From the NCBI RefSeq assembly GCF_036250735.1, contig NZ_CP109430.1, positions 9,858,001 to 9,922,000 on the forward strand: 64,000 nucleotides of DNA, in the 5' to 3' direction. Shown piece by piece: positions 25,840-33,620 of the stretch. Numbering within the stretch: position 1 is the first letter of the stretch; each line of letters opens with the position of its first letter. The DNA comes from Streptosporangium sp. NBC_01495. GTDB lineage: Bacteria; Actinomycetota; Actinomycetes; Streptosporangiales; Streptosporangiaceae. Under the pieces are notes generated by a model, which saw nothing but the letters and a program-made list of their open reading frames with translations, made no database searches and was not told the origin of the DNA. Position numbers and translations under genes: made by a program.

Positions 25840-27117
25840 GTGTCTGCTGGACGAATCCGTCTCGCCGCCGGAGTGCTGGTCATCGGCGTGCTCGCCACCG
25901 GTTGTGGCGGCTCCCCCTCCACCGGCTCCACGCCGGCCGACGGCAAGGTCACCCTGACCCTCAACCTGTTCGGGAACATGGGCTTCAAGGAGCTCTACGC
26001 CAAGTACGAGGCCGCCCACCCCAACATCAAGATTGTCGAGAGAACGTCGGCGTACAACGACCACCACCGCAACCTCGCGGCGCACCTGGCCACCGGCAGC
26101 GGCACCGCCGACATCGAGGCGATCGACACCGGCTTCGTCGCCCAGTTCAGAAACCAGCCCCAACACTTCGCCGACCTGCGCGGGCACGGCGCCGACCAGC
26201 TCAAGGACCGCTGGCTGCCGTGGAAGTGGGAGGCGTCGCTGGCCAAGTCGGGGGCCCAGATCGGCTACGGCACCGACGTCGGCGGCCTGGCCATGTGCTA
26301 CCGCCGCGACCTGTTCGAGAAGGCCGGGCTGCCCACCGACCGTGACGAGGTCGCCAAGCTCTGGCCCGACTGGACGTCCTACTTCGAGACCGGCAAGCGC
26401 TACACCGCCAAGAAGCCCGAAGGCGCCGCGTTCTTCGACGGCGGCCCCCAGGTGTTCAACGCGATGATCGGCCAGGCCGAGACCGGCTACTACGACACCC
26501 AGGACAACGTCGTGGTCGCCACCAACCCCGCCATCCGCTCCGCCTACGACGAGGTGCTCAAGGCCGTGGCCGACGGCCAGTCGGCCGAGCTCGTCGGCAG
26601 CTCACCCGCCTGGAACACCGGCTTCGCCAAGAGCCAGTTCGCCACCATCGCCTGCCCCGCCTGGATGCTCGCCAAGATCCAGGACCAGGGCAAGGCCTTC
26701 GCCGGGCAGTGGGACGTGACCGCCGTCCCCGGCGGCGGCGGCAACTGGGGCGGCTCCTACCTGACCGTCCCCGCCCAGAGCAAGCACCTGAAGGAGGCCG
26801 TGGCGCTGATCGCCTGGCTGACGGCGCCCGAACAGCAGATCGAGGTGTTCACCAAGCACGGCATCCTGCCCTCCACCGTCGCCACCTACGACAAGCCCGA
26901 GGTGACCGGGCTCAAGCACGAGTTCTTCAACGACGCGCCGATCGGGCAGATCTTCACCACCGCCGCCCGCACCCTCAAGCCGCAGTACCAGGGCCCGAGG
27001 GCCGGCGACATCCAGACCGCCATCCGCGACGCGATCAACCGCGTGGAGGAGGGCAAGCAGGACGGCGCCGAGGCGTGGACTCAGATGCTCGGGGACGTCG
27101 AGCGCATCAGCAAGTGA
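25840..27117 (+). CDS. sugar ABC transporter substrate-binding lipoprotein
   Basis: A 425-residue extracellular sugar-binding protein (SBP_bac_1, MalE/CebE type). The start is GTG 25840, six bases after AAAGGAG (25827-25833). The signal peptide ends in the lipobox LATGC (Cys about residue 22). Cluster features include FGNMGFKELYAKYEAAHPNIKI and NWGGSYLTVPAQSKH. First gene of the operon; captures oligo- or beta-glucosides for the two permeases. The ATPase is absent and is probably a shared MsiK-type protein elsewhere. Confidence 0.92.
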   Translation: MSAGRIRLAAGVLVIGVLATGCGGSPSTGSTPADGKVTLTLNLFGNMGFKELYAKYEAAHPNIKIVERTSAYNDHHRNLAAHLATGSGTADIEAIDTGFVAQFRNQPQHFADLRGHGADQLKDRWLPWKWEASLAKSGAQIGYGTDVGGLAMCYRRDLFEKAGLPTDRDEVAKLWPDWTSYFETGKRYTAKKPEGAAFFDGGPQVFNAMIGQAETGYYDTQDNVVVATNPAIRSAYDEVLKAVADGQSAELVGSSPAWNTGFAKSQFATIACPAWMLAKIQDQGKAFAGQWDVTAVPGGGGNWGGSYLTVPAQSKHLKEAVALIAWLTAPEQQIEVFTKHGILPSTVATYDKPEVTGLKHEFFNDAPIGQIFTTAARTLKPQYQGPRAGDIQTAIRDAINRVEEGKQDGAEAWTQMLGDVERISK

Positions 27118-27180
27118 CGCGCGTCGATCCGTGAGAGCCGGGCGACGGCGGGCGGTAAGGGCCCGCCGTCGCACCCCTTC

Positions 27181-27240
27181 CCCCGAGGAGCCGACCGTGA
27201 CCTCCGTCTCCCCCGAGGAGCCCCGACCGTGACCTCCGTC
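27181..27240 (+). repeat. tandem duplication of a ribosome binding site and start codon
   Basis: CCCCGAGGAGCC, (CC), GACCGTGACCTCCGTC occurs twice, at 27181-27207 and 27211-27239, the second with two extra C. Each copy has a GAGGAG ribosome binding site and GTG start. Confidence 0.85.
27197..27232 (+). CDS. 11-codon upstream ORF coupled to the permease gene
   Basis: The first copy of the duplicated start (GTG 27197 after GAGGAG) opens an 11-codon frame, MTSVSPEEPRP, whose stop TGA (27230-27232) overlaps the permease start GTG 27229 as GTGA. It could be translated as a leader peptide that couples or attenuates permease translation. It may also be a neutral accident of the duplication. Confidence 0.5.
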   Translation: MTSVSPEEPRP

Positions 27241-28155
27241 AGATCAGGGCCCCGGCGCCGCTGGGCCTACCAGCTCGACGTCAAGGGCTCACCGTACCTT
27301 TACATCGCCCCGTTCTTCCTGCTGTTCGGCGTGGTGGGCATGTTCCCGCTGCTGTACACCGCCTACGTCTCCCTCACCGACTGGAACCTGCTGGACCCGG
27401 CCCGCGAGTGGGTGGGGCCGGCCAACTACGCCGGGTTGCTGGCCGACGACTACTTCTGGAACGCGCTGTTCAACACCGTCAGCATCTGGCTGCTGTCCAC
27501 CGTGCCGCAGCTGCTGGCCGCGCTGTTCATCGCGCACATGCTCAACCGCAGGCTGCGCGCCCGCACGCTGTTCCGGATGGGCGTGCTGCTGCCCAACGTG
27601 ACCTCGATCGTCGCGGTCACGATCATCTTCGCCCAGCTCTTCGGCCGCGACTTCGGCATGGTCAACTGGGCCCTCGACCTGGTGGGCCTGGATCCGATCG
27701 ACTGGCAGGCCGGCACGCTCTCCTCGCACGTCGCGATCTCGATGATCGTCATCTGGCGGTGGACCGGATACAACGCCCTCATCTACCTGGCCGCCATGCA
27801 GACCGTCCCCGAGGACCTGTACGAGGCGGCCCGGCTGGACGGCGCGAGCCAGTTCACCCAGTTCTGGAAGATCACCGTGCCGATGCTCCGCCCCACGATC
27901 ATCTTCACCGCCGTCGTGTCCACCATCGGCGGCTTCCAGATCATCGCCGAGCCGCTGCTGTTCCAGGCCGGCACCGGCAACCCGACCGGCGGCTCGGACC
28001 GCCAGTTCCAGACCGTCGGCCTCTACCTCTACGAGCAGGGCTTCAGCATGTACGAGTTCGGCTACGCCTCGGCGATCGCCTGGACGCTCTGCATGATCAT
28101 CGTGGTCATGGCACTCGTCAACTTCGCCATCACGCGCAGGATCAGGAGCAGCTGA
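27229..28155 (+). CDS. sugar ABC transporter permease (MalF type)
   Basis: A 308-residue, six-helix permease. The EAA loop is EDLYEAARLDGASQFTQFW, which contacts the ATPase. Start GTG 27229 with GAGGAG upstream. The start region is a tandem duplicate (see repeat). Followed one base after its stop by the MalG-type gene. Confidence 0.93.
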   Translation: MTSVRSGPRRRWAYQLDVKGSPYLYIAPFFLLFGVVGMFPLLYTAYVSLTDWNLLDPAREWVGPANYAGLLADDYFWNALFNTVSIWLLSTVPQLLAALFIAHMLNRRLRARTLFRMGVLLPNVTSIVAVTIIFAQLFGRDFGMVNWALDLVGLDPIDWQAGTLSSHVAISMIVIWRWTGYNALIYLAAMQTVPEDLYEAARLDGASQFTQFWKITVPMLRPTIIFTAVVSTIGGFQIIAEPLLFQAGTGNPTGGSDRQFQTVGLYLYEQGFSMYEFGYASAIAWTLCMIIVVMALVNFAITRRIRSS

Positions 28156-28156
28156 C

Positions 28157-29035
28157 ATGGCAACCGTCACCGCCGTCCGACGCGGCTTGAACCTCCGGGC
28201 CGTCCGACACGGCCTGAACCCCCGGGGGGCGGGGTTCTGGACCTACGCCGCGCTCGTCGCCGTGCTGCTCGGCTCGCTGTTCCCCATCTACTGGTCGCTG
28301 GTCGTGGCCTCCCATGACAACGACGCCATCGCCAGCGTCCCGCCGGTCCTCACCCCCGGCGGCCACCTGTTCGAGAACATCACCCGGGTCTTCGACACCA
28401 CCGCGTTCGGCCAGGCGATGTTCAACTCCTTCCTCGTGTCCGGCTCGGTCACCGTCTCGGTCGTGCTGTTCTCCACGCTGGCCGGCTTCGCCTTCGCCAA
28501 GCTGCGCTTCCGCGGGCGCAACGTGCTGCTCGTCATGGCCATCGCCACCACCACCGTGCCGCAGCAGCTCGGCATCATCCCGCTGTACATCCTCATGGCG
28601 GAACTCGGCTGGACCGGCAAACTCGAGGCGGTGATCGTGCCCGGCCTGGTCACCGCGTTCGGCGTGTTCCTCATGACCCAGTACCTCTCCAGCGCCATCC
28701 CCGACGAGTTGCTGGAGGCCGGTCGCATCGACGGGTGCAGCACGCTGCGGCTTTTCTGGCACGTCGTGCTGCCCGCCGCCCGACCGGCCGCCGCCGTGCT
28801 CGGCTTGTTCACCTTCATGCAGGCCTGGAACGACTTCTTCTGGCCGCTGGTCGTCCTCACGCCGGAGAACCCGACCGTCCAGGTCGCGCTCTCCAGCCTG
28901 GCCAGCGGCTACACCACCGACTACGCGCTAGTGCTCACCGGCACCGTGCTCGCGATCGTGCCGATCGTGGCGGTCTTCGCCGCGCTGGGCCGTCAGATCA
29001 TTGGGGGAATCATGTCAGGAGCGATCAAGGGATGA
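28157..29035 (+). CDS. sugar ABC transporter permease (MalG type)
   Basis: A 292-residue inner membrane permease with six helices and EAA loop DELLEAGRIDGCSTLRLFW. ATG 28157 lies one base after the MalF-type stop, preceded by AGGAGC. Its stop overlaps the beta-glucosidase start (ATGA). Confidence 0.93.
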   Translation: MATVTAVRRGLNLRAVRHGLNPRGAGFWTYAALVAVLLGSLFPIYWSLVVASHDNDAIASVPPVLTPGGHLFENITRVFDTTAFGQAMFNSFLVSGSVTVSVVLFSTLAGFAFAKLRFRGRNVLLVMAIATTTVPQQLGIIPLYILMAELGWTGKLEAVIVPGLVTAFGVFLMTQYLSSAIPDELLEAGRIDGCSTLRLFWHVVLPAARPAAAVLGLFTFMQAWNDFFWPLVVLTPENPTVQVALSSLASGYTTDYALVLTGTVLAIVPIVAVFAALGRQIIGGIMSGAIKG

Positions 29036-30393
29036 CCCAGGAACGTACCGCCTTTCCCGCCGGGTTCGTGTGGGGGACGGCCACCGCCGCCTACCAGATC
29101 GAGGGTGCCGTGGACGCCGACGGGCGCGGGCCCTCGATCTGGGACACGTTCTGCCGCGTCCCCGGCGCGGTGGCCAGGGGCGAGAGCGGCGAGCACGCCT
29201 GCGACCACTACCACCGCTGGCAGGAGGACGTGGAGCTGATGGACCGGCTCGGCACCGGTGCCTACCGCTTCTCGCTGGCCTGGCCCAGGATCGTGCCCGA
29301 CGGCGACGGCCGGGTGAACCGGCGCGGCCTCGACTTCTACCGGCGGCTCGCCGGCACCCTGCGCGAGCGCGGCATCGAGCCGTACGTCACCCTCTACCAC
29401 TGGGACCTGCCCCAGGCGCTGGAGGACCGCGGCGGCTGGCGCGACCGCGACACCGCCGAGCGCTTCGCCGACTACGCCGAGGTCGCGCACGAGGCGCTGG
29501 GCGACACGGTGTCGCGTTGGATCACGCTGAACGAGCCGTACTGCTCGTCCATCGTCGGCTACGCCGAAGGCCGCCACGCACCCGGCGCACGCGAGGGTCA
29601 CGGCGCGCTCGCCGCCGCCCACCACCTGCTGCTGGGCCACGGCCTCGCGGCGGCCAGGCTGCGGGCCCGAACGAGGCCGGGGCAGCAGGTCGGCATCACG
29701 CTCAACATGTCGCCCACGGTGCCCGCGACCGGCTCGGCGGCCGACGCCGACGCGGCGCGCAAGATGGACCTGCTGGTCAACCGGCAGTTCACCGACCCGC
29801 TGCTGCTCGGCGCCTACGCGTCCGACATGCCGGAGACCTTCGGCGCCATCAGCGACTTCTCCTTCCGCCGCGAAGGCGACCTGGAGCTCATCGGCGCTCC
29901 GCTGGACTTCCTGGGCGTCAACTACTACTACCGCATCCACGCTGCCGCGACGCCGTACGAGCAGGCGGACCCCGCGCTGCGCTCCGCCTTCGACCTTGGG
30001 GTGCGCAGCGTCACCCCGGACGGCGCGGCGACCAGCGGACTGGGCTGGCCGATGGAGCCACAGGGGCTCCACCAGACTCTCCTCGGCCTGACCCGGCGCT
30101 ACCCCGCGCTGCCGCCGATCTTCATCACCGAGAACGGCTACGGCGACGACGGGACTCTCGACGACACCGGTCGCGTCGACTTCCTGCGCGACCACCTGGC
30201 CGCCATCCGCGCCGCGATGACCGACGGTGTGGACGTGCGCGGCTACTTCTGCTGGTCGCTGCTGGACAACTTCGAGTGGGCCCGCGGGTACGCCGCCCGG
30301 TTCGGGCTCGTTCACGTCGACTACGAAACCCAGGCCCGTACCGAGAAGGCGAGCTTCCACTGGCTGCGCGAGTTCATCGGGAAACAGGGGTGA
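29032..30393 (+). CDS. GH1 beta-glucosidase
   Basis: A 453-residue glycoside hydrolase family 1 enzyme of normal length. Acid/base E168 lies in TLNEPY and nucleophile E367 in FITENGYGDDG. The N-terminus FPAGFVWGTATAAYQIEGA is diagnostic. ATG 29032 overlaps the permease stop (ATGA), so hydrolysis is coupled to uptake. No signal peptide: it cleaves imported cellobiose or aryl-beta-glucosides in the cytoplasm, as BglC does beside CebEFG. Confidence 0.95.
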   Translation: MTQERTAFPAGFVWGTATAAYQIEGAVDADGRGPSIWDTFCRVPGAVARGESGEHACDHYHRWQEDVELMDRLGTGAYRFSLAWPRIVPDGDGRVNRRGLDFYRRLAGTLRERGIEPYVTLYHWDLPQALEDRGGWRDRDTAERFADYAEVAHEALGDTVSRWITLNEPYCSSIVGYAEGRHAPGAREGHGALAAAHHLLLGHGLAAARLRARTRPGQQVGITLNMSPTVPATGSAADADAARKMDLLVNRQFTDPLLLGAYASDMPETFGAISDFSFRREGDLELIGAPLDFLGVNYYYRIHAAATPYEQADPALRSAFDLGVRSVTPDGAATSGLGWPMEPQGLHQTLLGLTRRYPALPPIFITENGYGDDGTLDDTGRVDFLRDHLAAIRAAMTDGVDVRGYFCWSLLDNFEWARGYAARFGLVHVDYETQARTEKASFHWLREFIGKQG

Positions 30394-30524
30394 GGATCCC
30401 GGCAATGGCCCGGCGATCGCCCTGGCCCGCCTCCTCACGACTCTCGCAAGCCATCCTCACAGGAACGACATTGCAAGGGTGTACAGAGCCCTGAATGATG
30501 GGGACCACCTCAGATGAAGGCGGC

Positions 30525-31007
30525 ATGGTGGACTTCACGGTCAGATACGAACCCACTCCCGACGAAGTGGCGCGAGCGCTCCAACAGGGCTTCAAACGAC
30601 AACTCAAAGTCACCTATCTGGTGCTGCCGTCGGTTCTGATCGTGTCGGGCCTCGTCTGCATCCTGGTTGATGCCGTCGGCCTGGGGGTCGGCATGCTCGT
30701 CGGAGCGGTCGTGTTCCCGCTCGTGCTGACCCGGTCGATCGGCCGGACCGCCAAGCGACAGCTCACACACCTCTGCGTGCCGACCACCCTCCGGATGACC
30801 AGCGACGGGTACGAGTGTCGAACCGACCGATTCACCACCACGATGCAGTGGTCCCTGTTCGGACGAGTTGAGACCACCCCCGAGTTCTGGTTGTTCTTCG
30901 TGAACAAGCAGTGCACGGGCTTCCTCCCCAGACGCGCCTTCGACAGCGAGCAACAGGCCGAACTCGACGGCTTCTTCGCCGCGCGTCAGAACGCAGGGGT
31001 CGCCTGA
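30525..31007 (+). CDS. YcxB-like membrane protein
   Basis: A 160-residue protein with two helices (about residues 28-50 and 52-70) and a C-terminal YcxB-like domain (LRMTSDGYECRTDRFTTTMQW, then FLPRRAFDSEQQAELDGFF). ATG 30525 follows GAAGG; an upstream ATG at 30495 is less well supported. Function of the family is unknown. Confidence 0.75.
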   Translation: MVDFTVRYEPTPDEVARALQQGFKRQLKVTYLVLPSVLIVSGLVCILVDAVGLGVGMLVGAVVFPLVLTRSIGRTAKRQLTHLCVPTTLRMTSDGYECRTDRFTTTMQWSLFGRVETTPEFWLFFVNKQCTGFLPRRAFDSEQQAELDGFFAARQNAGVA

Positions 31008-31149
31008 AAAACTGGCCTGTCTTCCCCTTGCCTCCTGACGATTACGACACCCCAAATCAGACCTTTTCCGTATCAGGACCATCCCACCCATGATCAAAGG
31101 CCTCTGACCCGCCTCCGGATGGTGCTGAACGGCCCTGATCAGGGGCTCA
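31008..31149. other. spacer upstream of the IS1380 scar
   Basis: About 140 bp of lower-GC DNA between the YcxB-like gene and the transposase remnant; nothing recognised. Confidence 0.4.
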
Positions 31150-31373
31150 AAAATGGCGATCGTCGTACTGCGTCCGTGCTTCGGCTGCTCTGCCCGGGCG
31201 GTGAGTTCGCGATCGCTGAACCATCCACCCTGCGCTGCACGCTGCTGCACACCAGCGCCCGGTTGGTCCGCGGCCGGCGACGACGCACCATCGAAATCCC
31301 CCAGACCTGGCCGTGGGCCCATGACCTGCAACGCGCGATCTCACTCCTTCTCGCGCTCCCCGCCCCGATCTGA
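31150..31373 (+). pseudogene. IS1380-type transposase, C-terminal remnant
   Basis: The frame ending at TGA 31371-31373 encodes RLLCPGGEFAIAEPSTLRC, then LLHTSARLVRGRRRRTIEIP and TWPWAHDLQRAISLLLALPA. The LLHTAARLVR / P-x-TWPWA pattern is typical of the C-terminus of IS1380-group DDE transposases. The N-terminal 80-85 percent is missing. Confidence 0.75.
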
Positions 31374-31599
31374 CCACGCCCACAACGTTCCTGGCACCAA
31401 GGAGAACTCTCGTCCGGCCCGTGGAACCGGCACCACCGGTGTGATCGTCGGCAACCGAACCGGCCCAGCCCCCAGACGCAACCCGAACCGGCGAGCGAAG
31501 AGCGCGAAACACCGATCGTCTGGGCGGGAAGCTAATCCGGGTGAACGGGTGAAAGCGGGTGATGACCCACCTTGCTACCCGAGCTTCGAGGAATCGCGC
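31374..31599. other. promoter/leader region of the sigma factor operon
   Basis: It probably includes the right flank of the IS1380 remnant. No gene recognised; the sigma operon promoter must lie here. Confidence 0.4.
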
Positions 31600-31623
31600 A
31601 TGAGTGAACAGGGCCGGAGATGA
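31600..31623 (+). CDS. 7-codon leader ORF coupled to the ECF sigma gene
   Basis: ATG 31600 has a good ribosome binding site (GAGGAA, 31588-31593, spacing 6) and encodes MSEQGRR; its TGA overlaps the sigma start ATG 31620 (ATGA). The sigma gene's own start lacks properly spaced Shine-Dalgarno sequence (GGAG lies one base away), so coupling through this leader is plausible. Confidence 0.55.
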   Translation: MSEQGRR

Positions 31624-32225
31624 CGACGGGATGGAGCGTGGAGGTCGAGCGGATCTGTGACGCGACCATCATCGAGCGGTCCCGTCATGAGCCCGACCGG
31701 TTTGCCGACCTGTATGACAGGCACGCGGAGGAGATACATCGATACGTCACGCGCCGGCTAGGGCGGGAAACGGCAGACGACATCACGGCCGAGACCTTCC
31801 TCGCGGCGTTCCGCCGCCGGGACCGGTACGACCTGACCTGCGACGACGCCCGCCCCTGGCTGTATGGCATGGCCACCAACCTGATCGGCAAGCACCGGCG
31901 CGCGGAGGTGCGGTTCTTTCGTGCCATCGCGCGCACCGGAGTCGACCCCGCTATCGAGTCGATCGCCGAGGAGGTGACCGAGCGGGTCGGCGCGCAGAGC
32001 GTCCGGCGGCAACTGGCTGACGCCCTGGCCCGCCTCAACGCGGGGCAGCGCGACGTGCTGCTGCTGGTCGCGGCGGGCGGCCTCGATCAGGAGCAGGTGG
32101 CCGCGGCACTCGGCATTGCCGTCGGGACCGTACATTCCCGGCTGCATCGCGCTCGAAAGAAGATGCGTGAAGCGCTGGGCGGAGTGAACCCCACTGATCC
32201 TGCACAGAAGGAAGGCAACCGATGA
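31620..32225 (+). CDS. ECF RNA polymerase sigma factor
   Basis: A 201-residue sigma-70 group 4 factor. Region 2 is FADLYDRHAEEIHRYVTRRL and DDITAETFLAAFRRRDRY; region 4 is LNAGQRDVLLLVAAGGLDQE, then QVAAALGIAVGTVHSRLHRA. The stop overlaps the next gene (ATGA). The paired downstream gene is a membrane protein of the CU044_5270 family, a common ECF partner in Streptosporangiales and probably its anti-sigma-like regulator. Confidence 0.92.
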   Translation: MTTGWSVEVERICDATIIERSRHEPDRFADLYDRHAEEIHRYVTRRLGRETADDITAETFLAAFRRRDRYDLTCDDARPWLYGMATNLIGKHRRAEVRFFRAIARTGVDPAIESIAEEVTERVGAQSVRRQLADALARLNAGQRDVLLLVAAGGLDQEQVAAALGIAVGTVHSRLHRARKKMREALGGVNPTDPAQKEGNR

Positions 32226-33151
32226 ACGAACTGACCGAACTCGAACGGATGTGTGCCGAAGTGGCGCCCGCCTCACCACATGCGCTGGCCTTGGGCCGCA
32301 ACCGGCTACTCACCGCCACGCGCACGAGCACGACCAGGACGCCTCACCGGTGGCCGCGGCTCGCGGTTACCGGCGCGCTCGCCCTTACCATGGCCGTCGG
32401 GCTGATCGCTGTGAACGTAACGGGGGAGACGCCGAGTCAGCCGTCCGCCGTCGCAGCCGCCGCCGTACTCGATCGAGCAGCCGAGGCGGCAGAGGCCAAG
32501 CCCGATCCCACCCCACGCGACGACCAATTCGTCTATGTCAAGAAGGCGCAGTGGTCCGGGGCGCCCGGCAGCACCCCTCACGCCTATACCGACGAACGGT
32601 GGGAATCTGTCGACGGCAGCCGCGCGGGGCTGAGGATCGAACACGGCAAGCGCGCGGTGATTCCCCCGCCCAAGCCGGGCGAGTACCACATCCTGCCGAT
32701 CCGCTACACCGAGCTACGGGCGCTCCCGACCGACCCCGACGAACTACTCGCCCACATGCGGAAGCTTTACACACGGAACCTTCTCGCCAAGGACTCCGAT
32801 GAGGGGGTCGCCAGATACCTCGCCGGATTGCTGGCCAACCCCGTACTCCCCTCAGACCTGCGGCCCGCGGCTTACCGGGCGCTGGCAAAAGTGCCTGGGA
32901 CACGAGTGCTTCAGGACGTCCTGGACGTGACGGATCGCCGAGGGCTGGGCATCGCGTGGGAACCCGGGTCGGAGTTCGGCGGCTCGGAGATGATCCTCAT
33001 CCTCGACCCTCACACCTTCGCCTACCTCGGTACCCGCCACACTTACGTAGAGGACGTCGGCCGCGACGGCGTCGCCGAGGGAGACAAGATCGTCGATTGG
33101 GCCGCGCAGCTGGCGGTCGGCGTGACGGATACCGCAGGCGCGCAGCCATAG
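32222..33151 (+). CDS. CU044_5270-family membrane protein, putative sigma partner
   Basis: A 309-residue protein with a ~40-residue cytoplasmic N-terminus (MNELTELERMCAEVAP), one helix (about residues 46-65, LAVTGALALTMAVGLIAVNV) and an extracellular domain with DDQFVYVKKAQW and LPTDPDELLAHMRKLY, PGTRVLQDVLDVTDRRGLGI. This is the layout of CU044_5270 proteins encoded after ECF sigma genes. Overlap by ATGA implies co-translation; anti-sigma function is inferred. Confidence 0.85.
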   Translation: MNELTELERMCAEVAPASPHALALGRNRLLTATRTSTTRTPHRWPRLAVTGALALTMAVGLIAVNVTGETPSQPSAVAAAAVLDRAAEAAEAKPDPTPRDDQFVYVKKAQWSGAPGSTPHAYTDERWESVDGSRAGLRIEHGKRAVIPPPKPGEYHILPIRYTELRALPTDPDELLAHMRKLYTRNLLAKDSDEGVARYLAGLLANPVLPSDLRPAAYRALAKVPGTRVLQDVLDVTDRRGLGIAWEPGSEFGGSEMILILDPHTFAYLGTRHTYVEDVGRDGVAEGDKIVDWAAQLAVGVTDTAGAQP

Positions 33152-33620
33152 GGAATTTACCTGGTCAAGCAGGGTGCGACCTGGGGATACCCGAAGCCGC
33201 CAGTAGTTGATCTTAGGCCTTCGGTTCTCCGATGAACCAGCACCGAACATGACGCGTTCGTTCGATCCCTCCCCTGTTAAGACATTGACCCGTCTCGGAG
33301 CGGGAATCGGTGAGCTCGAAGAGACGACCTTCGAAAAACTGCGGGAACGAACGACGGGGTACGTCGGCTCGGACGACAGGATGCGCATCGGTCATGGGGG
33401 AGCGCCGGGGACTATCACGGAAAACCCTGCACGCTTTCACACCACTACTTCCATCACTCAAGCCCCATATCTTTTCAAGTACCACAAAAAGATATATCTC
33501 CTGCTCAAGGCGTACATCTGGCCTTATTTACTGGATGGGAACAAACGAAAAAGCGCCTTTTCGTCTTGACGAAGACGTCCGATGACGTGAGCATGGAAGC
33601 TGCTGTTCATTTTCTCATGT
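33152..33620. other. 469-bp AT-rich intergenic region
   Basis: GC is clearly below the window average, especially 33430-33620. It includes a perfect small hairpin CGTCTT-gacg-AAGACG (33564-33579). Short open frames lack codon bias. It probably carries the promoter of the STAND gene and could be transferred DNA. Confidence 0.5.

Noticed and set aside
28993..30438. Long minus-strand frame opposite the beta-glucosidase
   Set aside because: Antisense shadow of a gene with intact GH1 motifs; no conserved features of its own.
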